Assembly: GCF_001667145.1 (NCBI RefSeq)
Contig: NZ_LZIF01000106.1
Span: 62,001-126,000 of the forward strand
From: Mycobacterium sp. 852002-51971_SCH5477799-a
GTDB taxonomy: Bacteria; Actinomycetota; Actinomycetes; Mycobacteriales; Mycobacteriaceae
Direction: 5' to 3'
Length of the DNA: 64,000 nucleotides
The position numbers were made by a program, and so were the translations under genes. The notes beneath the pieces were generated by a model. The model ran no database searches. It saw only the letters and a program-made list of their open reading frames with translations, and was not told the DNA's origin. Position 1 is the stretch's first letter, and the number at the start of each line of letters is the position of its first letter. This document shows positions 37,319 to 49,762 of the stretch, one piece after another.

Positions 37319-37762
37319 GTGTCGGCGCCATACGAGGAGACAAGACAGCAACCAATCCCGCCGGGTGAAGCCACCGGCGACATCGGTTCGGTACTGCCTG
37401 CAGACCCGCGCGCCGAAATCGACACATCGTCGGCCGTCGCCGAAGCGGCGACGCTGCCCCGCGGCTCGGCCATGCTCGTGGTGAAGCGGGGTCCCAACGT
37501 GGGGGCGAAGTTCGAGCTGAACCAGCCGGTGACGAACGTGGGCCGGCACCCGGCCAGCGACATCTTTCTCGACGACATCACCGTCAGCCGCAGGCACGCC
37601 GAATTCCACGCCGCGAACGGCGAATTCCGCGTCGTCGATCTCGGCAGCCTGAACGGCACCTACCTCAACCGCGTCGCCGTCGACTCTGCGGTGCTGACCA
37701 ACGGTGACGTGCTCCAGGTCGGCAATTTCCGGCTGATCTTCCTCAGCGCCCCGGGCGGATGA
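37319..37762 (+). CDS. FHA-domain protein, GarA-like
   Basis: A 147-residue protein close to GarA (Rv1827): MLVVKRGPNVGAKFELNQ, then the FHA core GRHPASDIFLDDITVSRRH and SLNGTYLN with the phosphothreonine-binding Arg, Ser, His and Asn. GarA is a phospho-switch of 2-oxoglutarate metabolism controlled through two N-terminal threonines (ETTS). Here the N-terminus differs (MSAPYEETRQQ), with only one Thr in a similar setting. I chose GTG 37319 because GAGAGGA lies 6–12 bases upstream; the frame also opens at TTG 37265 and ATG 37289. It precedes fadE35 by 39 bases. Confidence 0.8.
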   Translation: MSAPYEETRQQPIPPGEATGDIGSVLPADPRAEIDTSSAVAEAATLPRGSAMLVVKRGPNVGAKFELNQPVTNVGRHPASDIFLDDITVSRRHAEFHAANGEFRVVDLGSLNGTYLNRVAVDSAVLTNGDVLQVGNFRLIFLSAPGG

Positions 37763-37801
37763 CACGAGGAGACGATCTGCCCGGCGCGTAGCGTCTGACC
37801 C

Positions 37802-39583
37802 ATGAGCGACTACGCCGTTGAAGCGGTGGACCGACTGCCGTTTGCCACCGCCGAGAAATCCCAGCGCTACGCGACGGAGAACTACAGCGGAGCCGTCGGG
37901 CTCAATTGGTACCTCACCGATCCGACGCTGCGGTTCACCATGGCCTACTACCTGGAGCCCGAGGAATTGGAACTGGCCGAACGCCACCTGATGCGCATCG
38001 GCGAACTGATGGGCGGCCCGGTGGCCCGGTGGGCCGAAGAGACGGATCGCAACCCACCGCAGCTGCAGCGCTACGACCGGTGGGGTCACGACATCAGCGA
38101 GGTGGTGATGCCGTCCTCCTTCACGCAGTCCAAGCGGGCAGTCCTGGACGCTCAGCAGGCGCTGCGAACCGAGGCCCGCTCGGCGAAGATCAGCTCGTCG
38201 CTGCCCATGTTCGCGTCGAATTACCTTCTCAACCAAGCCGATATCGGCATGGGTTGCGCGTTGGGCACCGGCGGCGGCATGGTGCAGTCGCTGGTGGCCG
38301 CCTACGCGCCACCCGATGTGGCCGAGCACGTGCTGGCCAGATTCGCCTCGGGCGAGTGGGCCGGCGAGACGGCGCAGCTGCTGACCGAACGCACCGGCGG
38401 CTCCGATCTGGGCGCGCTGGAGACCACCGCGACCCGCCACGGCGACGCGTGGTTGTTGAACGGCTTCAAGTGGTTCGCATCCAACTGCGCCGGGGAGGCG
38501 TTCGTCGTCCTGGCGAAACCCGAAGGTGCGCCGGATACTTCGCGAGGCGTCGCCAACTTCCTGGTGCTGCGGACCCGCCGCGACGGCTCGCGCAACGGGG
38601 TCCGCGTCCGGCGGCTGAAGGACAAGCTGGGCACCCGCTCGGTGGCCTCGGGTGAGGTCGAATTCGTCGACGCCGAAGCGTTTTTGCTGTCCGGTGAGCC
38701 CACCGACGCCGCCGCCGGTCCGTCGGACGGCAAGGGGCTGGGACGCATGATGGAGCTGACCAACGCCGCCCGCCTGGGCATCGCCTTGTTCGGGCTCGGT
38801 AATGCGCGACGCGCGCTGGTCGAATCGCTGTGTTACGCCCGGCAACGCCGGGCGTTCGGCGGCGCGCTCATCGACAAGCCGCTGATGCGACGCAAACTCG
38901 CCGAGATGATCGTCGATGTCGAGGCCGCGCAGGCGTTGGTGTTCGACGGCACCGGCGCCACCAACCACCGTCAGCCGCGCAGCATGCGTCAACGCATCGC
39001 CGTGCCGGTCACCAAGCTCAAGGTGTGCAGGCTGGGGATCACCGCGGCCTCGGATGCGATCGAAATCCACGGCGGCAACGGCTATATCGAAACCTGGCCG
39101 GTGGCGCGGCTGCTGCGCGACGCGCAGGTGAACACCATCTGGGAGGGTCCGGACAACATTCTGTGTCTGGATGTGCGACGCGGAATCGAGCAGACCCGCG
39201 CGCACGAGACGCTGTTGGCCCGGCTGCGCGATGCGGTCTCGGTAGCCGATGACGGCGAAGCCACCCGGCTGGTCGCGGGCCGCATCGAGGACCTCGACGC
39301 GGCGATCACCGCGTGGACCAAGCTCGACAGGCAGCTGGCCGAGGCGCGGCTGTTTGCGCTGACCCGATTCATGGGTGACGTCTATGCCGGTGCGTTGCTC
39401 ATCGAGCAGGCAGCCTGGGAGCGCGCCACCCGCGGTGGTGAGCGCAAGGCGCTTGTCGCGCGGCTGTACACGCAGCGCTACCTCGCCGATCGCGGGGCGC
39501 TGCGCGGTATCGATGCCGACTCCGACGAGGCGCTGGAGCATTTCGACGAACTGGCGGACGGCGCGCTACGGCTCGAGGACTAG
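37802..39583 (+). CDS. fadE35: Acyl-CoA dehydrogenase family protein
   Basis: A 593-residue flavoprotein, ortholog of Rv3797. The length and N-terminal part ([18 protein letters not shown]) fit the AidB-like branch of acyl-CoA dehydrogenases. FAD/substrate segments are seen: [33 protein letters not shown], and the C-terminal RQRRAFGG and [13 protein letters not shown]. The reaction is not known for this branch; some members bind DNA. The stop overlaps the convergent accD4 stop, and the transposase gene present here in M. tuberculosis is absent. Confidence 0.88.
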   Translation: MSDYAVEAVDRLPFATAEKSQRYATENYSGAVGLNWYLTDPTLRFTMAYYLEPEELELAERHLMRIGELMGGPVARWAEETDRNPPQLQRYDRWGHDISEVVMPSSFTQSKRAVLDAQQALRTEARSAKISSSLPMFASNYLLNQADIGMGCALGTGGGMVQSLVAAYAPPDVAEHVLARFASGEWAGETAQLLTERTGGSDLGALETTATRHGDAWLLNGFKWFASNCAGEAFVVLAKPEGAPDTSRGVANFLVLRTRRDGSRNGVRVRRLKDKLGTRSVASGEVEFVDAEAFLLSGEPTDAAAGPSDGKGLGRMMELTNAARLGIALFGLGNARRALVESLCYARQRRAFGGALIDKPLMRRKLAEMIVDVEAAQALVFDGTGATNHRQPRSMRQRIAVPVTKLKVCRLGITAASDAIEIHGGNGYIETWPVARLLRDAQVNTIWEGPDNILCLDVRRGIEQTRAHETLLARLRDAVSVADDGEATRLVAGRIEDLDAAITAWTKLDRQLAEARLFALTRFMGDVYAGALLIEQAAWERATRGGERKALVARLYTQRYLADRGALRGIDADSDEALEHFDELADGALRLED

Positions 39584-41166
39584 ATCGGGATGAGGCCGTG
39601 CTTCCGCGCCGTGCGGAACCACAGTTGCTTTTCCCGCAGCAGCTTCATCGACTTGCGCAACAGCAGCCTGGTCTGGTGCGGGTCGATGACGGCATCGATG
39701 AAGCCGCGCTCGGCGGCGGTCCACGGGATCGCCATGTTCAGGTTGTAGCCCTCGATAAAGTCCTTCTTGATCTGCTGCGCCTCGGGCGTGGTCGGGTCGG
39801 GGAACCGCTTCATCAGCAGCTGCGCGGCCCCCTCGGCGCCGATCACCGCGATGCGCGCGGTCGGCCAGGCGAAGTTGAAGTCGGCGGTCAGCTGCCTGGA
39901 CCCCATGACGGCGTAGGCGCCGCCGTATGACTTGCGGACGGTGATCGTCACCTTCGGCACGTCGGCCTCCACGACCGAGTACAGGAACCGGCCGCCGCGC
40001 TTGATGATGCCGTTCTTCTCCTGCTCGGCGCCGGGCAGGAAGCCCGGTGTGTCCACCACGAAGACCAGCGGGATGTTGAACGCGTCGCAGAACCGGATGA
40101 AGCGCGCCGCCTTGTCGGAGGCCTCGTTGTCGATCGATCCCGACAGGTGCATGGGCTGGTTGGCGATCACCCCCACCGGGCGTCCGTCGACCCGGGCGTA
40201 CCCAGTGATGATGGCCGGCCCGTGCTGGGCGGCGACCTCGAGAAAGTCACCGTCGTCGAAGATCCGCAACAGGATCTCGTGCATGTCGTAGGCCATGTTG
40301 TCCGAGTCCGGCACGATCGTGTCGAGCTCCAGATCGGTCGGGGTCGTCTCCGGCTCCAGGCCCGGGTTGACGATCGGCGGCTCGCTGACGGCGCTCGACG
40401 GCAGGAACGACAGGAAGTCACGAACGTACTGGAACGCCTCGGCCTCGGAGTTCACCACCTGGTGGATGTTGCCGTAGCGGGCCTGCGCGTCCGAGCCGCC
40501 GAGCTCGTCGAGGGTGACGTCCTCGCCGGTGACTTCCCGGATCACATCGGGGCCGGTGACGAAGAAGTAGCCCTGGTCGCGCACCGAGACCAGCAGGTCG
40601 TCCTGGATCGGCGAATACACCGCTCCCCCAGCGCATTTGCCGAAGATGAGGGAGATCTGCGGCACCAGCCCGGACAGCGCCTCGTGGCGGCGGCCCAGCT
40701 CGGCATACCAGGCCAGCGAGGTGACCGCGTCCTGGATGCGGGCGCCACCCGAGTCCTGGATGCCGATGATCGGGCAGCCGACCATCGCACACCACTCCAT
40801 CAGGCGAGCGACCTTGCGGCCGAACATCTCGCCGACCGTGCCCTGGAACACGGTCTGGTCGTGGGAGAACACCCCGACCGGACGGCCGTCGATCATGGCG
40901 TGGCCGGTGATGCAGCCGTCACCGTAAAGCGCGTTCGGGTCGTTGGGCGTTTTGGCCAGCGCCCCCACTTCCAGGAAGGTGCCCGGGTCGACCAGAGCGT
41001 GCACCCGCGCGCGGGCGCTCGGGATGCCCTTCTTGTCGCGCTTGGCGACGGCCTTCTCACCCCCGGGCTCTTTGGCCAGTTCCAGGCGTGCCCGGAGCTC
41101 GGCCAGCTTCTCGGCGGTGGTGTGCTGAATGGGAGCTGCCTCCGGAGCTGGCACGGTCTCCGTCAC
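39580..41166 (-). CDS. accD4: Acyl-CoA carboxylase carboxyltransferase AccD4
   Basis: A 528-residue carboxyltransferase, ortholog of Rv3799c. In complex with AccA3 and AccD5 it carboxylates a C24–26 acyl-CoA to give the alpha-branch extender for Pks13. The two crotonase-like halves are clear: [14 protein letters not shown] in the first and [10 protein letters not shown] with [13 protein letters not shown] in the second (oxyanion and CoA contacts). The start is GTG 41166, sharing a base with the pks13 stop, so translation is coupled. Confidence 0.94.
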   Translation of the reverse strand: MTETVPAPEAAPIQHTTAEKLAELRARLELAKEPGGEKAVAKRDKKGIPSARARVHALVDPGTFLEVGALAKTPNDPNALYGDGCITGHAMIDGRPVGVFSHDQTVFQGTVGEMFGRKVARLMEWCAMVGCPIIGIQDSGGARIQDAVTSLAWYAELGRRHEALSGLVPQISLIFGKCAGGAVYSPIQDDLLVSVRDQGYFFVTGPDVIREVTGEDVTLDELGGSDAQARYGNIHQVVNSEAEAFQYVRDFLSFLPSSAVSEPPIVNPGLEPETTPTDLELDTIVPDSDNMAYDMHEILLRIFDDGDFLEVAAQHGPAIITGYARVDGRPVGVIANQPMHLSGSIDNEASDKAARFIRFCDAFNIPLVFVVDTPGFLPGAEQEKNGIIKRGGRFLYSVVEADVPKVTITVRKSYGGAYAVMGSRQLTADFNFAWPTARIAVIGAEGAAQLLMKRFPDPTTPEAQQIKKDFIEGYNLNMAIPWTAAERGFIDAVIDPHQTRLLLRKSMKLLREKQLWFRTARKHGLIPI

Positions 41167-44100
41167 TACTTGCCCACCTCACTCGTCTGACTGGTTTCGG
41201 CCTCCACCTTATTCAGCACGCCGGCGAGGTGAGCACCGACCTTGCCGATGATCGGTTCGTCGATGGCCTGGATGTGCTCGCCACCGATCGGCACGACCTC
41301 GAGGTCGGCCACGAACTCGCCCCAGCCGCCGTCGGGCTGGCGAACCGCATATCGCGGCTCGAACTCGATGACGTCATCGTGGTAGCGATCGGCCATGTAC
41401 AGGGTCACGTGCCCGTCATACGGCTCGATCCGGACGGTCTCGAGCGCCCGGTTGTCCAGGTAGGACGTCCGCTGGTGCTCGACGATGCCGCCCGGAATCT
41501 GCACACCGCTCTGCTGCACGATGTCGAGCACGAACTTGACCTGCCCCTCGTCGTCGAGCGCTTCGAGCTGCTCGTAGGGAATCGCGGGGATCTCGACGTT
41601 GAAAGTGCGCTCGGCGAACTTCGCGTACCGGTCCCAGCGCTTGCGGGTCTCCTCCTGAGTCTGCGGGATTTCCTCGCCGGCGCGCACGGTGTCGATCATC
41701 CCGACGAACCGCACGTCTTCGCCCGCCCGCTTCAGACCGATCGCGCACGCGTAGGCCAGCGCGCCGCCGAGCGACCACCCGGCCAGGATGAACGGCTTGC
41801 CCGCGTTCATCTCCAACAGCTTCGGCACGTACTGCGCGGCCCGTTCCTGGACGGTGCCTTCCACGCGCTCGAAGCCGTACATCGGTGTATCCGCCGGCAA
41901 CCGCTTCAGCAGCGGCTCATAGACCACGGTCGAACCGCCGGCCGGGTGGAACACGAACACGGGTACCTGCGACTCGTGCTGCGGGGCCCGCAAGGTGCGG
42001 ACGAAGCCGTCGATTTGACCGGCCTCCAAATACTGGCGGACTTTTTCGGCCAGCGCCTCGATGGTCTCCGACGTCTGGACATCCTCGGTGGTGATGGCGC
42101 CCTCGGCGCGCTCCGAGAGCCGCTGCGCCATCTTGGCCGCGCTGTCCTCGTCGAGCTTGGGCAGCGGGTTGAAGATGCCGCCCGGCGACTTGCCCGTGAC
42201 GATCGCCCACGTGGCGAAGGTGACCCGCTCGGCGGCATCACGTGGCGGCACATCGGAATTCAGAGCCTTGGCCACCGCCTCTTGGCTGAGCGCTGCCGCG
42301 AGGTCCGGCTTCGCGCCGTTGGTCGCCGCGCCCTTCGGGCCGGACGGATCCGTCGGGGGCGGCGGGATCGTCGCGTCCGACGGCGAAGCCGGCTGAGTCT
42401 CGGGCTCGGCCTGCGGGTCCGGTGCTGGTGCGGCGACCGACGCCGGCGTCGCCCCGCTGAGCAGCTGGGCCTGCTCTTTGGCGATCTCCTCGGGCGTCAG
42501 CGTCTTCTGGTGCTCGTGCAGCTGCTGGACCTCGTCGCGGTGCTCGACCGCGTACTCGATCAGCTTCTCGACGGCATACAGGTTGGCGTCGCGCACGGCC
42601 GTCAACTGAATGGGCGGCATGTCGAAGTCGTATTCGACGCGATTCTTGATCCGCACCGCCATCAGCGAGTCCAGGCCCAGCTCGATCAGCGGCACCTCCC
42701 ACGGCAGGTCCTCGGGCTCATAACCCATGGCCGCCGAGACGATCATGCCAAGCCGCTCGCCGATGGTCTCACCGGAATCCGGTGTCCACCTGCCGACGCT
42801 GGACGGCAGGTAGCGGTTGGTCAGGCTGTCCGAGAGCGTCTCGGCGTCGTCCTCCTCGGCCGGCGCCGCGGGTGCCTCAACCGCGCCGCTCGTGGTGGTG
42901 GCGGCGATGGTCGCCCCGGCGCCCACCGCGGTCGGCAACGCGGCCACACTCTGACCGGCCCGCGACACCAGCGCGTCGTAGACCAGGGTGAAGGATTCGT
43001 CGATGCGGGCGTGCACCTGCACCGAGGCGCCACCGGGGTGCCGGGTCATCGTGGTCACCAGGCGGGCGCCCGCGCCGGGCACCGCGCGCTGCTCGGACGC
43101 CACCAGCTGAGCATCCGAAAGCACCTGCGCCGCAGCGGATCTCACTAGCGCGGCCAGATCAGTCTCGCCGTTGCGCGGTGCGTACTCCCAGACGTGGCGA
43201 CCGTCCGGCAGCGCGACGTGGGTCCCCGGCATGATCACCGAGCCGTCGCCGGAGAAGTGCACGTCGAGCCAGTGCTCTTTGCGCTTGAACCGGGTTGGCG
43301 GGATGTTCGCGTAGTCCTCGGGGCCTTGCGCACGGCTGAACAAGGTGCGGATGTCCAGGTCGTGACCGTGCACGTAGAGCTGCGCCATGGCCGAGATCAT
43401 CGACTCGACGTCGTCCTGCTTTTTGGCCAGCGTCGGAATCAGTTGGGCGTCATGCAATCCCGCGGCGGCGGTGGTCAGGCCGATCTGCATCAGCGCCACC
43501 GGGTTCGGTGCGAGCTCCAGGAAGGTGGTGTGGCCGCTGTCCACGGCGTTGCGCACGCCGTGGGTGAAGTAGACCGAATGCCGCATCCCCTTGACCCAGT
43601 AAGCGACATCGTGGACCGGCTCGCCGCCGGGCTTGATGTAGCTGCCCTCGTGCACGGTCGAGAAAATGCCGACGGTCGGGCTCATCGGCTGGATGCCCTG
43701 CAGCTCGGCGGAGAACTCGCCGAGCAGCGGGTCCATCTGCGAGGTGTGCCCGGCGCCCTTGGTCTGCAGTTTGCGCGCGAAGCGGCCCTCGGCCTCGGCG
43801 CGGGCGACGATCGCGTCGATCTGCTCGGGCGGCCCGCCGATGACGGTCTGACTGGGTGCGGCGTAGACGCACACCTCCAGGCCGGGGAAGTCGCCGAACA
43901 CCGTCTTGAGCTCGTCGGCGGAGTACTCGACCAAGGCCATCAGCCGGATGTACTCGCCGAACAGCATCGCCTCGCCCTCGCCCATCAGGTGCGAGCGCGA
44001 CGCGATCACGCGGGCCGCGTCGGCCAGCGACAGTCCACCGGCGAAGTAGGCCGAGGCAGGCTCACCGAGCGACTGGCCAATCACCGCAGCGGGTTTGGCG

Positions 44101-46514
44101 CCGTGGTGCTTGAGCAGCTCGCCCAGGGCGATCTGGATCGCGAAGATGACGACGTTGCTGGTTTCGATGCCGTATTCGTGGGAGTCATCGAGTATCAGCT
44201 CGAGCACCGAGTAACCACGCTCGTCCTGGATCAGCGCATCAACCTTCTCGATCCACTCGGCGAAGACCTCGTTGCGCAGGTACAGGTTTTTGCCCATCTT
44301 GCGGTGCTGCGCACCGAAACCCGCCATCGCCCACACCGGACCGCTGGTCACCGGCCCGTCGGTGCTGAACACGTTTGGCCGCTGCTTGCCCTCGGCGATC
44401 GCGCGCAGGCCCTTGATGGCCTCTTCGTGGTCGTGGGCCAGCACCACCGCGCGCGAGCGGCCGTGGTTGCGCCGCGACAGCGACCGGCCGATCGATTCCA
44501 GCGAGGACGCCTGCCCCTCCGGGGTCTCCATCCAGTCCGCGAGCTCAGCGGCCGCGACCTTCTTGCGCGAGGTCAAAAACGCCGACACCGCGAGCGGGAT
44601 CAGTGGCTTGGTGGGCTCCGACTCCTCTTGTGCGGCAAGCTCTTCCAGCGCGATCGCTTTGAGGCGCAGCGCCTCGTCGGTCACACCGGGGAGTTCGTAC
44701 TCCGGCTCCGCGACCTCGGAAGCGTCGGGAATGATGTTGCCGAAGTCGTCGAAGCGCAGCGAGTGGCTCTCGAGCGTCGGCGCCTCGGCCGGTTCTTCGC
44801 CCGCGTCGGCGGGCGCGATGACTTGGGCCTCGGGCTCGGCGTCACGCTCGATCACGTCCCGCGGCAAAACCTCCCGCACCACCAGGTGCGCGTTGGCCCC
44901 ACCGAAGCCGAAGCTGGACACGCCGGCCAGGGCGTAACCGCCGTAGCGAGGCCAATCACTGGCGCTGTCAACGACTTTCAGCCGCATGCCGTCGAAGTCG
45001 ATGTAGGGGCTGGGGCCGGCGAAGTTGATCGACGGCGGCAGCTTGTCGTGCTGCAGCGCGAGCACCACCTTGGCCAGGCTCGCCGCGCCGGCGGCCGACT
45101 CCAGGTGTCCCACATTGGTTTTCACCGCGCCGAGCAGCGCCGGGCGGTCGGCGGGGCGGCCCCGCCCGACGATGCGGCCCAGCGCCTCTGCCTCGATCGG
45201 GTCACCCAGGACGGTGCCGGTGCCGTGTGCCTCGATGTAGTCGACGTTGCGGGGATCGATCCCGGCGTCCTTGTACGCCCGGCGCAACACCTCGGCCTGG
45301 GCGTCCTGGTTTGGGGCGATCAAACCGTTGGACCGGCCGTCGTGGTTGACGGCGCTGCCGGCGATGACGGCCAGGATCTGATCGCCGTCGCGGCGGGCGT
45401 CGTCGACCCGCTTGAGCACGAACATGCCGCCACCCTCGGACCGGGTGTAGCCGTCGGCGTCCGAGGAGAACGACTTGATCCGGCCGTCGGGGGCCAGTAC
45501 CGCGCCGATCTCGTCGAAACCGAGGGTCACCAAGGGCGTGAGCAGCGCGTTGACGCCACCGGCGACCGCCACGTCGCACTCACCGTTGCGCAGCGCCTGC
45601 ACCGCCTGATGCGTCGCCACCAGCGAGCTCGAGCAGGCGGTGTCCAGCGCCACCGACGGGCCGCGGAAGTCATAGAAGTAGGACACCCGGTTGGCGATGA
45701 TCGAACTGGCCGTTCCGGTGATCGCGTAGGGGTGCGCGACCGTGGGGTCCGACACCGCCAGGAATTGGTAGTCGTTGTTGGAGAAGCCGACGTACACACC
45801 GACGGCCTCGCCGCGCAGGCTCGACGCCGGGATGCGAGCGTGCTCGAGAGCCTCCCAGGTGAGCTCCAGCGCCATCCGCTGCTGCGGGTCGATGTTGTCG
45901 GCCTCGGTCTTGGCGACCGCGAAGAACTCGGAGTCGAAGCCCTTGACGTCCTTCAGGTAGCCGCCCCGGGTGCGAGCGGTGCTGACCCGCTGGGCGATGC
46001 GCGGCTCCTCGAGGAACTCCGACCACCGACCCTCGGGCAGATCCGTGATGGCGTCGCGGCCCTCCATCAGCGCCGCCCAGGTCTCGTCCGGGGAGTTCAT
46101 GTCGCCCGGCAGCCGGGTCGACAGGCCCACGATCGCGATGTCGACGCGCTCGGCCGGGCCGGTACGCGTCCAGTCGGCGCGGTCGAGTTCGTCGTCGGCG
46201 ACCTCGGGTTCGCCCTCGATGATGCGGGTGGCCAGCGATTCGATGGTCGGGTGCTGGAAGGCGACCGCGACCGACAGGGTCACACCCGTCATGTCCTCGA
46301 TGTCGGCGGCCATCGCCACGGCGTCGCGCGACGCTAGGCCCAGCTCGACCATCGGCACCGACTCATCGATCTCGTCGGGCGATTTCCCGACGGCACGGCC
46401 CACCCAGTTGCGCAGCCACTCGCGCATCTCGGGCACGGTCATGTCGGTCTTTTTGGCGGGCACCTCCCCGCCTGGGCCCGGGGTCTGGTTTTCGGGGTGC
46501 TCAGTGTCAGCCAT
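41166..46514 (-). CDS. pks13: Polyketide synthase Pks13, mycolate condensase
   Basis: A 1782-residue type I PKS, ortholog of Rv3800c. It joins the meromycolyl chain with the carboxylated alpha chain. Order: ACP1 with Ser62 (GLASRDAV); KS with Cys294 (DTACSSS), His430 (EAHGTGT) and His470 (NVGHLE); AT with Ser815 (GQSLGEP); ACP2 with Ser1283 (GLDSLMAV); a Pro-rich linker about 1365–1405; thioesterase with Ser1581 (GWSLGGA). ATG 46514 ([10 protein letters not shown]) is the family start; the frame runs into fadD32 without coding sense. About 49 residues longer than M. tuberculosis Pks13, partly from the linkers. Coupled to accD4 and 13 bases after fadD32. Confidence 0.95.
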   Translation of the reverse strand: MADTEHPENQTPGPGGEVPAKKTDMTVPEMREWLRNWVGRAVGKSPDEIDESVPMVELGLASRDAVAMAADIEDMTGVTLSVAVAFQHPTIESLATRIIEGEPEVADDELDRADWTRTGPAERVDIAIVGLSTRLPGDMNSPDETWAALMEGRDAITDLPEGRWSEFLEEPRIAQRVSTARTRGGYLKDVKGFDSEFFAVAKTEADNIDPQQRMALELTWEALEHARIPASSLRGEAVGVYVGFSNNDYQFLAVSDPTVAHPYAITGTASSIIANRVSYFYDFRGPSVALDTACSSSLVATHQAVQALRNGECDVAVAGGVNALLTPLVTLGFDEIGAVLAPDGRIKSFSSDADGYTRSEGGGMFVLKRVDDARRDGDQILAVIAGSAVNHDGRSNGLIAPNQDAQAEVLRRAYKDAGIDPRNVDYIEAHGTGTVLGDPIEAEALGRIVGRGRPADRPALLGAVKTNVGHLESAAGAASLAKVVLALQHDKLPPSINFAGPSPYIDFDGMRLKVVDSASDWPRYGGYALAGVSSFGFGGANAHLVVREVLPRDVIERDAEPEAQVIAPADAGEEPAEAPTLESHSLRFDDFGNIIPDASEVAEPEYELPGVTDEALRLKAIALEELAAQEESEPTKPLIPLAVSAFLTSRKKVAAAELADWMETPEGQASSLESIGRSLSRRNHGRSRAVVLAHDHEEAIKGLRAIAEGKQRPNVFSTDGPVTSGPVWAMAGFGAQHRKMGKNLYLRNEVFAEWIEKVDALIQDERGYSVLELILDDSHEYGIETSNVVIFAIQIALGELLKHHGAKPAAVIGQSLGEPASAYFAGGLSLADAARVIASRSHLMGEGEAMLFGEYIRLMALVEYSADELKTVFGDFPGLEVCVYAAPSQTVIGGPPEQIDAIVARAEAEGRFARKLQTKGAGHTSQMDPLLGEFSAELQGIQPMSPTVGIFSTVHEGSYIKPGGEPVHDVAYWVKGMRHSVYFTHGVRNAVDSGHTTFLELAPNPVALMQIGLTTAAAGLHDAQLIPTLAKKQDDVESMISAMAQLYVHGHDLDIRTLFSRAQGPEDYANIPPTRFKRKEHWLDVHFSGDGSVIMPGTHVALPDGRHVWEYAPRNGETDLAALVRSAAAQVLSDAQLVASEQRAVPGAGARLVTTMTRHPGGASVQVHARIDESFTLVYDALVSRAGQSVAALPTAVGAGATIAATTTSGAVEAPAAPAEEDDAETLSDSLTNRYLPSSVGRWTPDSGETIGERLGMIVSAAMGYEPEDLPWEVPLIELGLDSLMAVRIKNRVEYDFDMPPIQLTAVRDANLYAVEKLIEYAVEHRDEVQQLHEHQKTLTPEEIAKEQAQLLSGATPASVAAPAPDPQAEPETQPASPSDATIPPPPTDPSGPKGAATNGAKPDLAAALSQEAVAKALNSDVPPRDAAERVTFATWAIVTGKSPGGIFNPLPKLDEDSAAKMAQRLSERAEGAITTEDVQTSETIEALAEKVRQYLEAGQIDGFVRTLRAPQHESQVPVFVFHPAGGSTVVYEPLLKRLPADTPMYGFERVEGTVQERAAQYVPKLLEMNAGKPFILAGWSLGGALAYACAIGLKRAGEDVRFVGMIDTVRAGEEIPQTQEETRKRWDRYAKFAERTFNVEIPAIPYEQLEALDDEGQVKFVLDIVQQSGVQIPGGIVEHQRTSYLDNRALETVRIEPYDGHVTLYMADRYHDDVIEFEPRYAVRQPDGGWGEFVADLEVVPIGGEHIQAIDEPIIGKVGAHLAGVLNKVEAETSQTSEVGK

Positions 46515-46527
46515 GGTCCTCAGAGAT

Positions 46528-48426
46528 TCAGTCGGTGGAGCTGGCGAAGGCCGTCGGCGAACCGACGCCGCTTCGCAGACTCCCGTCGAGGTAGGCCGCG
46601 CGGCAGGCGCGGTGCCCGATCTTGCCGCTGGAGGTACGCGGGATCGTTCCCGACTGCACCAGCAGCAGGTCACGCACGGTGACGCCGTGGCGCACGGCGA
46701 TCGCGGCCCGGATGTCGTCGGCGATGGGCTGGTAATCCAGCTTGTGCGAACCCGCGGCGCGCTCGGCGACGATCACCAGCTGCTCGGAGCCGTCGTCGGG
46801 GTCGTACTTGATGCCGGCGTGCGGGTTGTCGAACACTTCCTTCGGCAACTGGTTGGCCGGCACCGAGAAGGCGGCCACGTAGCCGGTGCGCAGCGCCTTG
46901 CTGGCTTCCTGCGCCGAGTACTCGAGGTCCTGCGGGTAGTGGTTGCGGCCATCGATGATGACCAGGTCCTTGATGCGGCCCGCGATGTAGAGGTGGCCCT
47001 TGTGGTAGGTGCCGTAGTCACCGGTCTTGACCCACATGCCGTCGTCGGGGGCACCCTCGGCATGCGACTGGCTGATCCGCGACTTGAGGATGTTGCGGAA
47101 GACGTCGTTGGTCTCTTCTTCCTTGCCCCAGTAGCCGATGCCCAAGTTGTTCCCATGCAGCCAGATCTCACCGATCTGACCGTCCGGGAGCTCGCTCGCG
47201 GTCTCGGGGTCGACGATGACTGCCCACTCGTCGACGCCGATGATGCCGGCGGAGACCTGCGGGACGGCCTTCGGCGAGTCGGCGGGCACCTCGACGAAGC
47301 GCTGCTTGTTCAGCTCGTCGCGGTCGACGTGGATGACCGTGGGCGCCTCGTCCATCGGCGTGGTGGAGACGAACAGCGTCGCCTCGGCCAAGCCGTAGGA
47401 CGGCTTGATTGCGGTCTCCCGCAGACCGTAAGGCGAGAACGCGTCGTAAAACTTGCGCATCGACGCCGGGGACACCGGCTCGCTGCCGTTGAGGATCGCC
47501 TTGACGTTGCTCAGGTCCAGCGGCGGCTCACCCTCCTTGGGCACGCCGCGGACCGCCGCATGCTCGAACGCGAAGTTGGGCGCCACGGTGATGACCTCGC
47601 AGTCCGGTGCGTCCTCGGGCTTGCGCGCCATCTCGCGGATCCACCGGCCGGGCCGGCGCACGAAGGCCGCCGGCGTCATGAAGGTGAACTTGTGACCGAC
47701 CACCGGTGACAGCAGCGCGGTGATCAACCCCATGTCGTGGAAGAACGGCAGCCAGGACAGGCCGCGGTCGGCCTCCTTGCCCTCCAGGCCGTTGAGCACC
47801 TGCAGCACATTGGTCGGCAGGTTCAGGTGGGTGATCTCCACGCCGGTCGGGGTGCGCGTGGAGCCCGAGGTGTACTGCAGGTAGGCGATGGTGTTCTCGG
47901 TGGCCTCAGGCGGGACCCAGGTGGATGCGACCTCGTTGGGTACCGCGTCCACGGCGATGACGCGGGGGCGCTCCTTGGCCGCACGGGCGCGGATGAACTT
48001 ACGTACGCCCTCGGCGGCCTCGGTGGTGGTCAGGATGGTCGACGGGGTGCAGTCGTCGAGCACGGCGTGCAGGCGGCCGACGTGGCCGGGCTCGCTCGGG
48101 TCGAACAACGGCACCGCGATCCGACCGGAGTACAGCACACCGAAGAGCGCGACGAGGTAGTCCAGGTTCTGCGGGCAGAGCACGGCGATGCGGTCGTCGG
48201 GCTGGGTGACTTGCTGGAGCCGGGCGCCCACGGCGCGGTTGCGGGCGCTGAATTCCGACCAGGAGATGTCACACTCGACGCCGTCGCGCTCGGTCGAGTA
48301 GTCCAGGAACCGGTAGGCGAGCTGGTCGCCGCGAACCCTCGCCCACTTCTCAACGTGCTTGACCAAGTTCGTGTTGTCGGGGAACTTGATCTTTCCATTC
48401 ACGATGAACGGGTTGTGGTACACCAT
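46528..48426 (-). CDS. fadD32: Long-chain fatty-acyl-AMP ligase FadD32
   Basis: A 632-residue acyl-AMP ligase, ortholog of Rv3801c. It activates the meromycolic acid as acyl-AMP and loads it on ACP1 of Pks13. Adenylation motif [11 protein letters not shown] is at 185–195, followed by a FAAL-type insertion in the N-terminal domain and a C-terminal swing domain with [19 protein letters not shown] and [10 protein letters not shown] near the end. ATG 48426 has AGGAGAG upstream. First gene of fadD32–pks13–accD4; its leader contains three hairpins (48453–48538). Confidence 0.95.
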   Translation of the reverse strand: MVYHNPFIVNGKIKFPDNTNLVKHVEKWARVRGDQLAYRFLDYSTERDGVECDISWSEFSARNRAVGARLQQVTQPDDRIAVLCPQNLDYLVALFGVLYSGRIAVPLFDPSEPGHVGRLHAVLDDCTPSTILTTTEAAEGVRKFIRARAAKERPRVIAVDAVPNEVASTWVPPEATENTIAYLQYTSGSTRTPTGVEITHLNLPTNVLQVLNGLEGKEADRGLSWLPFFHDMGLITALLSPVVGHKFTFMTPAAFVRRPGRWIREMARKPEDAPDCEVITVAPNFAFEHAAVRGVPKEGEPPLDLSNVKAILNGSEPVSPASMRKFYDAFSPYGLRETAIKPSYGLAEATLFVSTTPMDEAPTVIHVDRDELNKQRFVEVPADSPKAVPQVSAGIIGVDEWAVIVDPETASELPDGQIGEIWLHGNNLGIGYWGKEEETNDVFRNILKSRISQSHAEGAPDDGMWVKTGDYGTYHKGHLYIAGRIKDLVIIDGRNHYPQDLEYSAQEASKALRTGYVAAFSVPANQLPKEVFDNPHAGIKYDPDDGSEQLVIVAERAAGSHKLDYQPIADDIRAAIAVRHGVTVRDLLLVQSGTIPRTSSGKIGHRACRAAYLDGSLRSGVGSPTAFASSTD

Positions 48427-48751
48427 GCCGCTCTCCTGTCACACCTGTTTTCGGTCGGCTGGGCCGACGCTTTGTTCCTAGGTCGGCTCCGCCGACGGCT
48501 TCGTTCCTCAGCCGGCCACGCCGACGGTTACATGTCTAAATCACGCGCCGGACCTCGCACGGCACCCGTTGGGGGAACGCCGGTGATGTGCCAGCCCTAG
48601 CCAGCATCCACCCGATTGAGTGCGCGACAAAGGTCCGATAGCTCTTAAATTCCTCTTAATGTTACGGGGCCGCCTACGGCAGACCAAATCACAAGGTACC
48701 GCTGATCGCCATCGGCAGCCGCCACCTGACGCCTGTGTCCGGGCGCGCCGA
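48427..48751 (-). promoter_or_regulatory. fadD32 leader/promoter region
   Basis: A 325-base gap between Rv3802c and fadD32. On the minus strand it must contain the promoter of the fadD32 operon. The fadD32-proximal third is the hairpin array at 48453–48538. The distal part (48600–48670) is AT-richer (TCTTAAATTCCTCTTAATG) and is the likely promoter position. No separate gene is visible. Confidence 0.5.
48453..48538 (-). repeat. Three tandem hairpin units in the fadD32 leader
   Basis: Three units of 28, 29 and 29 bases begin at 48453, 48481 and 48510. Each has a GTCGGC-type arm, 2–4 loop bases and its complement (GTCGGCTGGGCCGAC, GTCGGCTCCGCCGAC, GCCGGCCACGCCGAC), then a similar tail (TTTGTTCCT, TTCGTTCCT). 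The third is degraded. They end 26 bases before the fadD32 ATG and would be transcribed in its leader. Confidence 0.7.
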
Positions 48752-49762
48752 TCATCCGTGTTTTGGTTGTGGCGCATTTGCAATCAGACCGTGAGCCCAG
48801 TTGAGCGTCCAGTCGGTCGCCGGTGCGCCGTCGATGCTCCAGCACTGCGTCGTCGCGTACAGCGCGTGGACCGGCTGACCGGCTCCGCCGGCCAAGGTGT
48901 TCAGCGTGGTCGGCAGGTTGGCGATGCTGAACGCCTCCTCCGGAGCGGCGCAGATCAGGTCGCCCGGCGCGCAGATCTCATTGGTCTTGCCGTTGAGGTC
49001 GCCGAAACCGCCCGGGCGCTCCCCGGTCATGGTCAGGCCCATCCCGGAGAGGATGGGCACCTCGTGCAACGTGATTTCGGCGCCCTGCCCCGGCGGGTTG
49101 GGCCCAATGTCGTTGCCCACCCCGATCTGGCGACGACCGTCAGCGATCAACGTCACACCCAGTACCAGGTCGTCGTCGACCGGTCCGCGCCCGTTGCCGA
49201 TATCGCTGGCGATGTCGCCCATGATCACGGCGCCCTGCGAAAAGCCCACCAACACGTAGCTGGTCAACGGGCACTTGGTGTTCATGTCGGTCATCGCCTG
49301 CACGGTCGCGCGGGTGCCTTCGGCCCGGCTGGCGTTGTAGGACATCTGTGTGTCGCCACTCAGCGGATTGTGAAACTGGGCGGTGTACGGAGTGGTGTAG
49401 GCCTGCACCCGCGACGACGGAAACTGCTCGGTGAGGGTCGCGATCGCCTTGTGCAGCAGCGCGTTGGGGAATTGGACCGGGCTGCCGGGGTCGTCCTGCA
49501 CCGAGGACTCCCACGTGCCGGGAACGTTGACCAGCAGCACGTCAGGGCAGGACGCGTCCTGAGACGCGGGCCGCGGCTTGTGCGGGTGCGTCGTGGTCGA
49601 CGACGGGGGCAGAACCCCGGGCGGGACCGCGCTGGGCTCCGAGGAGTGCCCGCGCAACAAGGTCACCGCGGCCAAGATGCCCAACAGGACGACGGCAGCA
49701 ACCGAAAGTGCGGCGATCCAAGCGAGGGTGCGTTGCCGCTTACGCCGCGCGCTTGTAGCCAT
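48752..49762 (-). CDS. culp6: Cutinase-like lipase/thioesterase (Rv3802c, Culp6 type)
   Basis: A 336-residue exported serine hydrolase. An N-terminal basic stretch and one membrane helix (about 13–37) are followed by a Ser/Thr/Pro-rich linker and a cutinase-fold domain from about residue 70. The triad Ser175 (GFSQGA), Asp268 (APGDLIC) and His299 (PVHALY) has the same numbers as in Rv3802c, and the Cys pairs ([18 protein letters not shown]) are kept. Rv3802c has phospholipase/thioesterase activity, is essential, and is tied to mycolate metabolism. It is followed by fadD32. Confidence 0.93.
   Translation of the reverse strand: MATSARRKRQRTLAWIAALSVAAVVLLGILAAVTLLRGHSSEPSAVPPGVLPPSSTTTHPHKPRPASQDASCPDVLLVNVPGTWESSVQDDPGSPVQFPNALLHKAIATLTEQFPSSRVQAYTTPYTAQFHNPLSGDTQMSYNASRAEGTRATVQAMTDMNTKCPLTSYVLVGFSQGAVIMGDIASDIGNGRGPVDDDLVLGVTLIADGRRQIGVGNDIGPNPPGQGAEITLHEVPILSGMGLTMTGERPGGFGDLNGKTNEICAPGDLICAAPEEAFSIANLPTTLNTLAGGAGQPVHALYATTQCWSIDGAPATDWTLNWAHGLIANAPQPKHG

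Noticed and set aside
43194-46337. A 1047-codon open frame opposite pks13
   Set aside because: Composition is low-complexity Arg/Val/His/Gly and it shadows the ketosynthase and acyltransferase domains; no recognisable product.
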